From Asticcacaulis biprosthecium C19 (GTDB lineage: Bacteria > Pseudomonadota > Alphaproteobacteria > Caulobacterales > Caulobacteraceae), in the NCBI RefSeq assembly GCF_000204015.1, contig NZ_GL883077.1:163833-227832 (forward strand): 64,000 nt of DNA, read 5' to 3'. The notes beneath the pieces were generated by a model. That model was not told the origin of the DNA, ran no database searches, and saw nothing but the letters and a program-made list of their open reading frames with translations. The position numbers and the translations under genes were made by a program. Below, piece by piece: positions 27,396-36,869 of this stretch; the first letter of the stretch is position 1; every line of letters begins with the position of its first letter.

Positions 27396-27459
27396 GAGTG
27401 TGACTTAGCTTCTCTGACGCCTCACGCCAAAAAGTGGCGGCCACTTTTTGGCGTGAGGC
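27382..27459. terminator. Two hairpins in convergent gap
   Basis: CTAAGTCACA / TGTGACTTAG (27382-27408) overlaps the esterase stop. A perfect 19-bp stem with a 3-nt loop follows (GCCTCACGCCAAAAAGTGG / CCACTTTTTGGCGTGAGGC, 27419-27459) and touches the stop of the minus-strand gene. This is a likely bidirectional terminator. Confidence 0.7.
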
Positions 27460-28262
27460 TAGAAAAGAGCCTTAGTGGCCTTGGGTTCGGGCGCGCACCA
27501 GCCCTGTTCGCCCAGATGCGAGGTGAATCCCACCCTCTTGTCGTCGATGGCTTCGGCGTAGAAGCTGCCACGCGTCCGATCCAGCGTAATGCGTAACGCG
27601 TCACCGCCCTTGGTCGTCATATTGACCAGGCTGTAGGTGCTGGGGCTGACCCGTGCCTGACAGCTGATGTCTTGGCAGACGGTATCGCGGACGAGTGATG
27701 TGTGAGCCGGATCGACGAAGCGGAACTGAAAGCTGGCCTCTTCGTCGGGAAAGACGGGTGACGGCACGATGGCGATGTAGAAGATGCCGGTGGAGACCGT
27801 CTTTTTGCCCCGCGACGTCGTTGTCTCGCACTTGAGATTGATTTCGGCGGGCGGCGGCGGATTGATGACCACAACCTCTTGCGCCGGAGGCGGAGGCGGC
27901 GGGGGTGGAGGAACCTCCGCGATATGGACCGGGGCGTGGGTCGTATGAACAGGCGCCGGATCAGGATGCGCTGCGTGGACCGGCGGGGCTTCGACGTGTG
28001 CCGCTGCCGTCGGCGTCAGCGCCTTGGCCATATCGGGACTCAGCGGCGTACCACCGCCCAGTTGGGTATAGGGTATGGGCGCGTCAGGCAACTTCGGCGC
28101 CGGAACAGCCGGTTTGGGTTTGGCTTTGCGCGGCTTGGGTTTCGGTTTCGGTGTGGCCTCGGCATCGCCTTCACCGGTATAGGGATGGCCGGACCCTTCG
28201 GCCAGAACGGGCGACGCCATGGCCAGCGCCGCAGTCAGCAGAAGGGCAAGGACTGATCTCAC
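27459..28262 (-). CDS. Exported proline-rich protein of unknown function
   Basis: A 267-residue protein with signal peptide MRSVLALLLTAALAMASPVLA, then a low-complexity Pro/Lys/Ala/His region (about residues 35-140, including a run of nine prolines), then a compact C-terminal domain with three or four cysteines (INLKCETTT, CQDISCQARV, EQGWCAPE). The start is GTG at 28262, overlapping the HPr stop as GTGA, so translation is coupled to ptsH. The linker may span the periplasm. No family is recognised. Confidence 0.7.
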   Translation of the reverse strand: MRSVLALLLTAALAMASPVLAEGSGHPYTGEGDAEATPKPKPKPRKAKPKPAVPAPKLPDAPIPYTQLGGGTPLSPDMAKALTPTAAAHVEAPPVHAAHPDPAPVHTTHAPVHIAEVPPPPPPPPPAQEVVVINPPPPAEINLKCETTTSRGKKTVSTGIFYIAIVPSPVFPDEEASFQFRFVDPAHTSLVRDTVCQDISCQARVSPSTYSLVNMTTKGGDALRITLDRTRGSFYAEAIDDKRVGFTSHLGEQGWCAPEPKATKALF

Positions 28263-28561
28263 GCCTCTTCCTCGAATTTGTTCTCGACCAGTTCGATCAG
28301 GGCGGCGACGACGGCCTGCGCCTGGGGGCCATCGGCTTCGATTTCGATAGTCGAGCCCTTGCCGGCGGCCAGCATCAACAGGTCGAGGATCGAATCACCG
28401 TCGACCCGGTTGCCGTCCTTAGTGACGAAGACGCGCGTGTCGTCATAGTTCGACACCAGCTTGACGAACTTGGCGGAGGCGCGGGCGTGCAAGCCTTTGT
28501 TATTGCAGATCTCGACTTCGGCACGAATGGGGGCGCTGACGGACACGGCTATTTCACTCAT
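28259..28561 (-). CDS. ptsH: HPr phosphocarrier protein of the regulatory PTS
   Basis: A 100-residue HPr. The phospho-accepting histidine is in NKGLHARASAKFV, and a Ser in DGDSILDLLML occupies the Ser46 position used by HPr kinase. In alphaproteobacteria this HPr belongs to a regulatory phosphorelay (PtsP, HPr, EIIA) and not to sugar uptake. The EIIA-Man and HprK genes lie just upstream on the same strand. No enzyme I gene is in the window. Confidence 0.94.
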   Translation of the reverse strand: MSEIAVSVSAPIRAEVEICNNKGLHARASAKFVKLVSNYDDTRVFVTKDGNRVDGDSILDLLMLAAGKGSTIEIEADGPQAQAVVAALIELVENKFEEEA

Positions 28562-28894
28562 CGGGGCGGACCTTTCGTCAGGTGCCGGTGTTATTTTCGG
28601 GCAAAAACCATGAGCGAAGGGTTAATGGAAATCAATATGGTCTTATGGAACGGCCAAAAGAAGAAAAGATTTACCACGGAACGCTCGGAAACGCCGCTAT
28701 GCGGCGACACGGAAAAAGGCACGGAATTACGGTTGAATAATCTTCCGTGCGAAGCGCCTTTTGTTCGCGTACGATAGGAAGGCGCTTCGCGCGGATCAGT
28801 GCAAAATTTCAGTGTTTTCCGTGTCGCCGCGCAGCGGCGTTTTCGTGCTTTCCGTGGTCCCCTCTTAAAACCGACGAGACATCACATCAGATTC
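28562..28894. repeat. Gap with nested long palindrome B
   Basis: A 333-bp gap between HPr and EIIA. The outer arms, 28673-28716 and 28815-28858, are 44 nt each with about five mismatches (ACCACGGAA...GACACGGAAAA against its complement). Each arm holds its own small CGCCGC/GCGGCG stem. The inner arms GCGAAGCGCCTT (28749-28760) and AAGGCGCTTCGC (28779-28790) are perfect. The build is like palindrome A at 25531-25774. It separates two genes that are usually adjacent. Confidence 0.75.
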
Positions 28895-29299
28895 CTAGCT
28901 GTCACCCGACAGCACGTAGGACGCCACGGTCACGTATTTACGACCCGCTTCCTGGGCATGGCCGACGCAGGCGTTCAACGGCTCATTCTTGCGCAGCGAC
29001 GCAAGCTTGATCAGCATCGGCAGGTTCAGTCCGGCAATCACCTCGGCCTTGGTCTGTTCCATCACCGAAATGGCCAGGTTCGATGGCGTCCCGCCGAACA
29101 TGTCGGTCAGCAGGATGACACCATCACCCGTGTCATTGCGGAAGGTCGCGTCCAGGATATCCTTGCGGCGCTGGCTGACATCGTCCTCAGGCCCGATACA
29201 GATCGCCGTCACCTGGGTCTGTGGGCCGACCACATGCTCCATCGCAGCGACGAATTCATCCGCCAGCTTGCCATGGGTGACGATCACCAAACCGATCAT
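28895..29299 (-). CDS. PTS EIIA component, mannose family
   Basis: A 134-residue EIIA-Man domain protein. I start it at ATG 29299 (MIGLVIVTHGKLADEF), because the phospho-accepting His in VTHG must be near residue 9 and the longer frame has no supporting features. DMFGGTPSNLA is the second family signature. It is a probable output or branch of the regulatory PTS with HPr. The order ChvI-ChvG-HprK-EIIA-HPr on the minus strand is common in alphaproteobacteria. Confidence 0.92.
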   Translation of the reverse strand: MIGLVIVTHGKLADEFVAAMEHVVGPQTQVTAICIGPEDDVSQRRKDILDATFRNDTGDGVILLTDMFGGTPSNLAISVMEQTKAEVIAGLNLPMLIKLASLRKNEPLNACVGHAQEAGRKYVTVASYVLSGDS

Positions 29300-29468
29300 A
29301 TTGCGCCTAGCCTCGATACTTACCCGCGCCGGGGAGCGGCAATCTAGCCCCGAACGCTTCGCACTGCAAAAAAGTTTTTTGAACGACAGCAATTTCCGCG
29401 CCATCGACGCGGGGTGTACCATTCATGTAACTATAATCATTGTGAACAAAGCATGAATATTCAAGTGA

Positions 29469-29855
29469 TCACAGCGAACGCAATCGCGTGATCAGCCGCG
29501 GCACGGCGGAGGCTTCGCGCGGATTGAGTCGCAGGGTCGGGACGTTGTGTCCCAGAATGGCTGTGATCTCGCCCTCTGGCGCCCTGGGGCCTTCGGATTG
29601 CGCCAGAACGACCAGGTGCAGACGCGTCAGGGTACGGAAGGCTGTGGGGTCGGGAACGGCCGGTGTGGCATAGAGATGGCCGCCGGACGACCAAAGCGCG
29701 GTGTGGTCGTCGCAGATCAGCATCAGACCCTTTTCGACGGCGCGCACGGCCATGTCGCTCTTGCCGACGCCCGAAGGCCCCAGGATCAGAACACCCTTCC
29801 ACGCACCCCCGGACAGGAGGCTCAGGGTGGTGGCGTGAACGACGAGTTTACTCAT
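29469..29855 (-). CDS. hprK: HPr kinase/phosphorylase, short alphaproteobacterial form
   Basis: A 128-residue protein corresponding to the C-terminal kinase domain of HprK. The P-loop GPSGVGKS is near residue 27 and LICDDHTALW follows. It lacks the N-terminal domain of Firmicutes HprK, as is usual in alphaproteobacteria. It presumably modifies HPr on serine. It lies downstream of chvG on the same strand and may link envelope sensing to the PTS relay. Confidence 0.9.
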   Translation of the reverse strand: MSKLVVHATTLSLLSGGAWKGVLILGPSGVGKSDMAVRAVEKGLMLICDDHTALWSSGGHLYATPAVPDPTAFRTLTRLHLVVLAQSEGPRAPEGEITAILGHNVPTLRLNPREASAVPRLITRLRSL

Positions 29856-30033
29856 GGACCTGCAATAAGGTAACGGGGTGTGGGGCCAAAGAACGTATCT
29901 TGGGGCCCCGCGTCTTTCTTATCTTTTCTTTTCCCTAGCCCCAAGGGGCGGGGAAAAGAAAAGATAGGAAGAAGAGTTGGGGCCACAGGCCCCCATCGCT
30001 CGCAAAAGCTATACTTTTGCTTCGCTATACCCA
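29856..30033. promoter_or_regulatory. chvG-hprK gap with long hairpin
   Basis: TATCTTTTCTTTTCCC (29920-29935) and GGGAAAAGAAAAGATA (29951-29966) form a perfect 16-bp stem, and the loop itself can pair (GCCCC / GGGGC). It could terminate or attenuate transcription between chvG and hprK, or stabilise the message. Confidence 0.6.
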
Positions 30034-31584
30034 TTACATTGTTGGAAGGGCGATGAGGAACCTCGCGCCCACGACATTCCCCTCGCCATCCGTCCGGTTT
30101 TCCGCCCAGATCCGCCCGCGATGCGCTTCAACGATCTGACGCGAAATCGAAAGCCCCAGACCGGAATTGCGCCCGAAACTCGTACCCTTGGGTCGTGACG
30201 TGTAGAACCGCTGGAAGATCGTCTCGAGATTATCCTCCGGTATCCCCGGACCATCATCCTCGAACCGGATCAACACCGGCAGCGCCGCGTCACCGTTCGT
30301 CAACGTCACCCGCACCTCGCCTCCCTCCGGCGAAAACGACCGCGCATTGTCGATCACATTGCGGAACACCTGGCCCAGAGGGCCTTCCCGGCCGCTGACC
30401 GTCGCCTGCGTCCGTTCGCGCACCAGAACCACCCCGACCTCGCCCGGCCGGTCGCCCTGGCCATACAGCGACACGATGTCGTCCAGCAGCGTTGCGACCT
30501 CCACCGGCCGGGGCGTATCCCGCGACAGCTCAGCGTCCAGCCGCGAGGCATTGGAAATGTCCGTAATCAAGCGGTCCAGCCGGCGGACATCCTGGTTGAC
30601 CACGCCCAGAAGCCGCTCCTTGGCCTTGTCGTCCTTGACCAGTTCCAGGGTTTCCAGCGCACTTCGGATCGAGGTCAGCGGATTCTTGATCTCGTGTGAG
30701 ACATCGGCCGCAAACCGGTCGATCTCTTCCATCCGCCGCCACAAGGTATCCGTCATGCTTTCCAGCGACCGCGCCAGGGTCCCGATCTCGTCCTTGCGCT
30801 CCTCCAGGTCGGGCAAGGAGATCGCCCGCGTCTGGCCGGTCCGCACGCTGTCCGCTGCCGCCGACAGCCGCTGGATCGGCCGTGACACCAGCCAGTTCAG
30901 CAGCAGCGAAGAAAACAGGGTCACCCCCAAGGCCACCAGGATGAACGGCAACATGGCCAGGCGCTGCGCCTGCACAATGCTCTCGAAGTCGTCGCGCTCA
31001 ATGGTCAGCACACCCAAAACCTGCTTGACCCGGCGAAGCGGCACCGACACCGACACGACCTTCACGCCGCGGTCGTTGCGCCGCACCGTCGCCACCTCGG
31101 CGCCGGCCAGGGCCATCATCACCTCCTGGCGCAACTCGGCTTCGGCTGCCTTGCGCACGGCCGCCTGGCCGGCCGAGGCGTCCTTGGACGGTGCCTTGCC
31201 CGCTTCCTGGGCCGGCGGCAGTTCAATGACCTCGACCGTATCCATGACCAAGGCTGAATCGACAATCGGATTGCCCTGCTCATCGAACAGCCGGGCGCGC
31301 TGCTCCGCCGGAATGAACCGGGCCAGCAGCTGAGAGGCATAGTGCTGATCGAGATATGGCTCCGGCACGCCCGAGGTCGCCGCCTCGGCAATCACCTCGC
31401 TCATCTGCAAAGCCTGGGCGGTCAGTGACTCCTTCTGGGCGGTGATCAGACCCTGGCGCAGCTCATTGAGCACCAGGGCACCGATCACCAGGACCAGAAG
31501 GCCGACAATGTTCAGCCCGAAAATCAGCCGTCCCAGCCGCGACTGGCCGAACGGCAGCTTCTTGTACCAGGGCTTTGCGGACAT
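30034..31584 (-). CDS. chvG: Sensor histidine kinase ChvG
   Basis: A 516-residue membrane histidine kinase. TM1 is LIFGLNIVGLLVLVIGALVL near residue 20, followed by a periplasmic stimulus-sensing region of about 210 residues with a Pro/Ala-rich insert, and TM2 near residues 205-225 (FILVALGVTLFSSLLLNWLV). HAMP, the H-box FAADVSHEIKNPLTS (phospho-His) and HATPase boxes (NVIDNARSF, FEDDGPGIPEDN, GLGLSIS) follow. ChvG/ChvI responds to envelope or acid stress in alphaproteobacteria. The response regulator gene lies upstream on the same strand, 108 bp away. Confidence 0.93.
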   Translation of the reverse strand: MSAKPWYKKLPFGQSRLGRLIFGLNIVGLLVLVIGALVLNELRQGLITAQKESLTAQALQMSEVIAEAATSGVPEPYLDQHYASQLLARFIPAEQRARLFDEQGNPIVDSALVMDTVEVIELPPAQEAGKAPSKDASAGQAAVRKAAEAELRQEVMMALAGAEVATVRRNDRGVKVVSVSVPLRRVKQVLGVLTIERDDFESIVQAQRLAMLPFILVALGVTLFSSLLLNWLVSRPIQRLSAAADSVRTGQTRAISLPDLEERKDEIGTLARSLESMTDTLWRRMEEIDRFAADVSHEIKNPLTSIRSALETLELVKDDKAKERLLGVVNQDVRRLDRLITDISNASRLDAELSRDTPRPVEVATLLDDIVSLYGQGDRPGEVGVVLVRERTQATVSGREGPLGQVFRNVIDNARSFSPEGGEVRVTLTNGDAALPVLIRFEDDGPGIPEDNLETIFQRFYTSRPKGTSFGRNSGLGLSISRQIVEAHRGRIWAENRTDGEGNVVGARFLIALPTM

Positions 31585-31692
31585 TCAGAAGGTTTCCAGA
31601 CCAGATACTCCAAAGTGCTAGCACTTTGGCAAGGGCGCCAAAGAACGTCGTTGGCCGCCCGAGCTTTCGCGAGGAGCCATGCGGCGCTTGAG

Positions 31693-32403
31693 CTAAATCT
31701 CGCGATACCGATAACCGACGCCGTACAGGGTCTCGATCGAATCGAAGGTGTTGTCGACGGCGCGGAACTTCTTGCGCATGCGCTTGACGTGGCTGTCGAT
31801 GGTGCGATCATCGACATACACCTGGTCGTCATAGGCCGCGTCCATCAGGTTATCGCGGCTCTTCACGAAGCCCGGGCGCTGGGCCAGGGCATGCAGCAGC
31901 AGGAATTCGGTAACGGTCAGCCGCACCGGCTTGCCGTCCCAGGTGCATTCGTGGCGCGCCGCGTCCATGACCAGCTTGCCGCGCTTCAACGACTTGGCGT
32001 TCAGCGCCTCGGTCACTTCCGGCGCCTCGCCCTGCTCGACAATGCCGGCCCGACGCAGGACCGCCTTGACGCGCTCCAGCAGCAGACGCTGCGAGAACGG
32101 CTTGTGCATATAGTCGTCGGCGCCGAGATTAAAGCCCAGGACCTCGTCGATCTCATCGTCCTTGGAGGTCAGGATGATGACCGGCAGGTTTGATGTCGCG
32201 CGCAGGCGTCGCAGCACTTCCATGCCGTCCATGCGCGGCATCTTGACGTCCAGGATGGCCAGGTCGGGCGGATCCTTTTCCAGCGCCTGGAGGCCAGCAG
32301 CCCCGTCATAATAGGCCTGGATGGTATGGCCGCCGCTTTCGAGCGCCAGGGACACGCTGGTCACAATGTTCTCGTCGTCGTCAACCAAGGTAATTCTGGC
32401 CAA
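31693..32403 (-). CDS. chvI: Response regulator ChvI, probable TTG start
   Basis: A 236-residue OmpR-family regulator. The receiver domain has the acidic pocket VDDDE, phospho-Asp in [13 protein letters not shown] and Lys in MHKPFS. A winged-helix DNA-binding domain follows ([43 protein letters not shown]). The receiver begins [11 protein letters not shown]. The codon in front is TTG (32401-32403), preceded by GGAG at 32411-32414 with a 7-nt spacer, so I place the start there; the upstream ATG at 32442 would add residues without support. It is partnered with ChvG. Confidence 0.93.
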   Translation of the reverse strand: MARITLVDDDENIVTSVSLALESGGHTIQAYYDGAAGLQALEKDPPDLAILDVKMPRMDGMEVLRRLRATSNLPVIILTSKDDEIDEVLGFNLGADDYMHKPFSQRLLLERVKAVLRRAGIVEQGEAPEVTEALNAKSLKRGKLVMDAARHECTWDGKPVRLTVTEFLLLHALAQRPGFVKSRDNLMDAAYDDQVYVDDRTIDSHVKRMRKKFRAVDNTFDSIETLYGVGYRYREI

Positions 32404-32636
32404 AGCTCGTCTCCATTTCGGCAGGTGGAACCTGCGATACATAATCCGATTGCGCCGGATTTCAATCAAACCCGAACGCGCCCGCGTCCGTAACTAGTGA
32501 TCACATCCTACGCGCGTTCTTTTCAAGGCGTCAACGCGGCTGCAATTCGGTCTTATTGGGGCAATGATGAGACCTCAATGATGCCTTAATGCCTATTGTG
32601 TAAGTTTTGAAAGAATATCCGCTTTGCGAGTACATT

Positions 32637-34358
32637 ATGTCGAGTTCCGGCCGTAATCAGGTTCACTACGAAGTCTTCAGCCGCAAGACGCCGGCTTCGT
32701 CGTGGGTGCTGCAGATGGCGACCGAAGACCGCGCCCTGGCGCTGCAGAACGCCGAAGACATGATGCCCCACTCCGCCGGGGTCAAGGTCAACAAGGAGAT
32801 GATGGACGCCGGGACCGGCGAGTTTTCCAGCGCCACCATCTTCAACAAGGGCGCCCCCGAAGCCAAACGCAAGGTCAAGCTGGCGCCCGAGACCGATACC
32901 ATCTGCGTCACCCCCCAGGATCTGTACAATCTCCACGCCCGCGAAAAGATCGCCCGGCTGCTGGAAGACTGGCTGAAACGCAACCAAATCACGCCCTTCG
33001 AACTGCTTCACCGCCCCGACCTTGTCGAGAAGCTGGATGCCTCGGGCACCGAACTGCAGCACGTCGTGCAAAAGCTGGCCATTCCGGAATCGCAGGAGAC
33101 CGGCCAGGACCTGCATGACCTGATGCGGCGGTGGCGCGCCCTGATCGACAGAGCCTGCACCCGCGTCATCGAAGACGGCCGGCGTAAGGTCTTCCCCGAA
33201 GTCGATGCCGCCAATTTTCTCGCTGTCGTCGACAAACTGGATGACCATGGCGAACGCGCCTATGTCCTGGGCGGCGGCATCTGCAAGTTCATCGCCAAGA
33301 CCGCCAACAGCGGTCCGGCCGCCAAGCTGGGCGCCCTTCTCACCCTGGGCAAGCAACTGAGCGAAGACCTGGGTGGCCGCGAATGGGCGCTTCAGGTGCT
33401 GGAAGTCCCTGTGTCGGAGCTGTTCGGCACCCGTACCTCGATGAATGAACTTCTGGGCTACGAGGCTGACCTAGGCGATGCCATGGCGGTGATGACTCGA
33501 ATGGCCGCCGGCCCCGCAGTCGACCTGATCGCCAAGATCGATCCGCGCGTCGGCAAGATGATTCCGCCGTTGACCGGCGCCCTTGCTGGCTATCACGAAC
33601 TGATGGCCAAGGACTGCTTTCCGCACCTGAGCCAGAACATCTCCAAGCGGCTGATGACCGAGCTGAAGGGGCCGCGGCGACTGAAGCCCGGCAACCCCGA
33701 GGCAGAGATCGAGACCCTGCGCGCCCTGGCCCTGTGCCTGACCGCTGCCGGCAAGGAACAACACGAGCGCGACGACATCAAGGAAGCCTTTATCGAGCGC
33801 TCCAAGATGCTGGTCTCAACCGATTTCGTCGAAAGCCTCACCCGTTCCGGCAAGACCTCGGCCGAAGAGGTCGAACGCCTGATCTGGCTGTGCGAAAACG
33901 TCGTCGGCGCCTCGAACAAGCGCCAGGCGGCGCGATGGGTCATCTCGGCCGTAGGGGCGCTCAAGTTCGAGCGTGACATGCGCGATACCAACACCTCGGC
34001 GGCGCACCGGCTGCAACTTCTGGCCCATATGCAGCGGCGCATTAAGAACGCCGCCCTGATGGAAAAGGACACCGAAGAGGCCTGCACCAAGCTGGGCCAG
34101 GTCGGCGGCATGATTGCGCAGGACGTGCAGCTAATCCCGCATCTTCTACGCGCGCCGGGCGGTCCGGTGCAGAAACTGACCCTGCTTCTCGGATTTGCCT
34201 CCGGCATGGCGGCGCCTCTCGGTTCGGTCAGCGACCAGGCCAAGACCGAAGCCATGAAACTGTTCCGCATGCCGGAACTGCGGCAGATGCTGGGTGAGAA
34301 TCCCAACGCCCTTGCGGAACTGAAGCCCATGATGGTCGCGGCCGGGATGGCGGCTTAG
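32637..34358 (+). CDS. Conserved protein of unknown function next to chvI
   Basis: A 573-residue protein, largely helical, with no signal peptide and no membrane segment. I start it at ATG 32637 (MSSSGRNQVHYEVF); a TTG 30 bp upstream is in frame. The N-terminal about 90 residues look like a small separate domain (VHYEVFSRKTPASSWVLQ, EDMMPHSAGVKVNKEMMD); the rest has no motif I recognise. In many alphaproteobacteria the gene divergent from chvI is pckA, but this is not PEP carboxykinase (no P-loop). A role linked to the ChvGI/PTS neighbourhood is only a guess. Confidence 0.7.
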   Translation: MSSSGRNQVHYEVFSRKTPASSWVLQMATEDRALALQNAEDMMPHSAGVKVNKEMMDAGTGEFSSATIFNKGAPEAKRKVKLAPETDTICVTPQDLYNLHAREKIARLLEDWLKRNQITPFELLHRPDLVEKLDASGTELQHVVQKLAIPESQETGQDLHDLMRRWRALIDRACTRVIEDGRRKVFPEVDAANFLAVVDKLDDHGERAYVLGGGICKFIAKTANSGPAAKLGALLTLGKQLSEDLGGREWALQVLEVPVSELFGTRTSMNELLGYEADLGDAMAVMTRMAAGPAVDLIAKIDPRVGKMIPPLTGALAGYHELMAKDCFPHLSQNISKRLMTELKGPRRLKPGNPEAEIETLRALALCLTAAGKEQHERDDIKEAFIERSKMLVSTDFVESLTRSGKTSAEEVERLIWLCENVVGASNKRQAARWVISAVGALKFERDMRDTNTSAAHRLQLLAHMQRRIKNAALMEKDTEEACTKLGQVGGMIAQDVQLIPHLLRAPGGPVQKLTLLLGFASGMAAPLGSVSDQAKTEAMKLFRMPELRQMLGENPNALAELKPMMVAAGMAA

Positions 34359-34371
34359 CGCCGCTTACGCT

Positions 34372-35310
34372 TTACGCGGCGCTCTTTAAGGCCTCGGGCT
34401 GGACCCGGGCGATCAGGGCGGTGAGCTCCGCGACCTCGGCTTCGCTGAGATCGCTCAGCGGCGTGCGCACCGGACCGGCCGGCCGACCGATCACCTGCAT
34501 GCCCGCCTTGACGATGGAGACAGCGTAGCCCTTGCCCTTGTTGCGAAGGGCAATGTACGGCATGACAAAATCGCGCAGACCGGTCAGGACCGCCTGCTGG
34601 TCTTCCGCGCGCACCGCGTTGTAGAAGCCCAGCGCCCAGTCCGGCAGGAAGTTGAAAATGGCCGAGGAATAGGTGGTCACGCCCATCTTCAGATAAGGCG
34701 CGGCGAAGGTTTCCGCCGTCGGCAACCCGCCGATATAGGTCAGGCGGTCCCCCATGCGGGTGAAGATGCGGGTCATCAGCTCGATATCGCCGACCCCGTC
34801 CTTGTAGCCGACCAGGTTGGGATTGCGGTCACACAGGCGCGCCAGGGACTCGTCTTCGATAATGCCATTGTCGCGGTTGTAGACAATGACACCCAGCTTC
34901 GTCGCTTTACAGACGGCATCGATATGGGCTTCGAAGCCGTCCTGCTTGCCGCTGATCAGATAGGGCGGCAACAGGAGGATGCCATCGGCGCCGCTCTGCT
35001 GCGCTGACTGGGCCAGTTCGATGGCGATCTGGGTTCCGTACCCGCAGCCGGCCACCACCGGCACCTTGCCGCGTGTTTCCACCACGGCGGCAGCCACGAC
35101 ATCGCGGACTTCGGTCAGGCTCAGCGAAAAGAACTCCCCCGTGCCGCCGGCGGCGAACAGGCCGGCCAGGGGCTTTTCCAGCATCCAGGCGCAGTGGTCG
35201 CGATAGGGGGCTTCGTCGAAGCGGTTATTGGCATCGAAGTGGGTCACCGGGAAGGACAGCAGCCCCGTACCAATCGTATGCGCCATCTCCTTGGGGCTGA
35301 ACCCTGCCAT
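34372..35310 (-). CDS. kdgD: 5-dehydro-4-deoxyglucarate dehydratase
   Basis: A 312-residue member of the DHDPS/NAL TIM-barrel family. KdgD dehydrates and decarboxylates 5-keto-4-deoxyglucarate to 2,5-dioxopentanoate (alpha-ketoglutarate semialdehyde) in oxidative glucarate/galactarate or galacturonate breakdown. [18 protein letters not shown] at the N-terminus is typical of KdgD. The Schiff-base lysine is in [10 protein letters not shown] and the catalytic Tyr is in GVIVYNRDN. It is divergent from an MFS transporter of the glucarate/hexuronate class. The downstream semialdehyde dehydrogenase is not in the window. Confidence 0.9.
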   Translation of the reverse strand: MAGFSPKEMAHTIGTGLLSFPVTHFDANNRFDEAPYRDHCAWMLEKPLAGLFAAGGTGEFFSLSLTEVRDVVAAAVVETRGKVPVVAGCGYGTQIAIELAQSAQQSGADGILLLPPYLISGKQDGFEAHIDAVCKATKLGVIVYNRDNGIIEDESLARLCDRNPNLVGYKDGVGDIELMTRIFTRMGDRLTYIGGLPTAETFAAPYLKMGVTTYSSAIFNFLPDWALGFYNAVRAEDQQAVLTGLRDFVMPYIALRNKGKGYAVSIVKAGMQVIGRPAGPVRTPLSDLSEAEVAELTALIARVQPEALKSAA

Positions 35311-35539
35311 TACGGCCTCCGTGTAAACATGTCGTTGTGGTTGACGCCAACGCTACCGACAAGCCCGGTCACGGTCCATGACAAAGGCGGCATCGATCGA
35401 TGCGTGGAACGCAATGAAGGGTGCGATCTTGTGCTCCCAAAGCCGAAAAATCTGTGCCTAATTACAGATAACGAAATCATCCGGATGGCCAGGCGGATTG
35501 CCAGCGATACACGGGTGGTATGAATGCAGCGAGTGAAAT
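35311..35539. promoter_or_regulatory. kdgD / MFS divergent control region
   Basis: A 229-bp divergent gap with two palindromes: GCATCGATCGATGC (35390-35403, perfect) and ATCTGT-N8-ACAGAT (35450-35455 / 35464-35469). Either may be an operator of a sugar-acid regulator. It does not contain the TTGTATG-type site found at 23927. Confidence 0.45.
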
Positions 35540-36862
35540 ATGACCCCGTCCGATGCGATCCCCGCACCAAAACCGTCTTACGCCCGCTACTGGCTGATCG
35601 CGCTTTTGTTCGTCATCACGACCATCAACTATGCCGACCGATCGACCTTCTCCATCGCCGGTTCGGCGGCGTCGGAAGCGCTGAACCTGTCGCCGGTCCA
35701 GATGGGGTTTATTCTGTCGGCCTTCGGCTGGGCCTATGTCGCCGCCCAGGTGCCGGGCGGCGCCTTGCTGGATCGCTTCGGCGTCAAACGTGTCTATATC
35801 GGCGCCATTGTCCTGTGGTCGATCTTCACCGCCCTTCAGGGTTTCGTCGGCTTTATCGGCGGATTGTCGATCGTGGGGTCTTTGTTTGCCCTGCGATTCC
35901 TGGTCGGCTTGGCCGAGGCGCCATCGTTTCCCGGCAATGCTCGTATCGTCGCCGCCTGGTTCCCGGCGGCAGAACGCGGCACCGCCTCTGCCATCTTCAA
36001 TTCGGCGCAGTATTTCGCGCTGGTCGCCTTCGCGCCGCTGATGTCGTGGCTGGTGCATGATTTCGGCTGGCGCAGCGTCTTTTTCTTCATGGGCGGGCTG
36101 GGCATCATTGCCGCGATGGTCTTCGCAAAATTCATCACCGGTCCGGACAAGCACCCGATGGTCAATGGCGCTGAGCTCCAGGTTATCCAGGCCGGCGGCG
36201 CCGTTAGCATGGAGGCCCGCGTCGCCGGTACCAAGGGCGGCTTCAGCCTGGCGCGGCTGAAGTTCCTGCTGACCAACCGCATGCTGCTGGGCATCTATCT
36301 GGCCCAGTACTGCATCAACGTCCTGACCTATTTCTTCGTCACCTGGTTCCCGATCTACCTGGTCAAGGAACGCGGGCTGAACATCATCCAGGCCGGTTTC
36401 GCCGCCGCCGCCCCGGCCCTTTGCGGCTTTATCGGCGGCCTGGCCGGGGGCATCATCTCCGACTACCTGCTGAAAAAGACCAACAATATAAGCCTGGCGC
36501 GCAAGATCCCGATCTTCATCGGCATGGCGCTGGCCCTGGCCATCATTCCCTGCGCCTGGGCCGGCCAGGAATGGGTGGTCATCGCGCTCATGGCGGTCGC
36601 CTTCTTCGGTAAAGGTATCGCCTCACTGGGCTGGGCCGTGGTGTCGGACGTGTCGCCGAAGGAGTTCATCGGCCTGACCGGCGGGGTGTTCAACATGTTC
36701 GGCAATGCCGCGGGGATCGTCACCCCGATCGTTATCGGCTATATCGTTGCGGCGACCGGTTCGTTCGACGGCGCCCTGATCTATGTAGGCATCCATTGCG
36801 TGGTGACCATGCTGGCCTTCGGGCTGATCACCGGTAAGATCGCCCGCCTGAAGATCGACTGA
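35540..36862 (+). CDS. MFS transporter, anion:cation symporter type
   Basis: A 440-residue major facilitator with about 12 membrane segments. The opening RYWLIALLFVITTINYADRSTFSIAGS and the GWAYVAAQVPGGALLDRFG segment are characteristic of the ACS family, which includes glucarate, galactonate and hexuronate importers. Divergent pairing with kdgD supports glucarate or galactarate uptake. An exported enzyme-like gene follows after 7 bp. Confidence 0.88.
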   Translation: MTPSDAIPAPKPSYARYWLIALLFVITTINYADRSTFSIAGSAASEALNLSPVQMGFILSAFGWAYVAAQVPGGALLDRFGVKRVYIGAIVLWSIFTALQGFVGFIGGLSIVGSLFALRFLVGLAEAPSFPGNARIVAAWFPAAERGTASAIFNSAQYFALVAFAPLMSWLVHDFGWRSVFFFMGGLGIIAAMVFAKFITGPDKHPMVNGAELQVIQAGGAVSMEARVAGTKGGFSLARLKFLLTNRMLLGIYLAQYCINVLTYFFVTWFPIYLVKERGLNIIQAGFAAAAPALCGFIGGLAGGIISDYLLKKTNNISLARKIPIFIGMALALAIIPCAWAGQEWVVIALMAVAFFGKGIASLGWAVVSDVSPKEFIGLTGGVFNMFGNAAGIVTPIVIGYIVAATGSFDGALIYVGIHCVVTMLAFGLITGKIARLKID

Positions 36863-36869
36863 GGCCGCC

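Noticed and set aside
30347-31333. 328-codon plus-strand frame
   Set aside because: Antisense to chvG; Ser/Arg-rich shadow typical of high-GC coding DNA.
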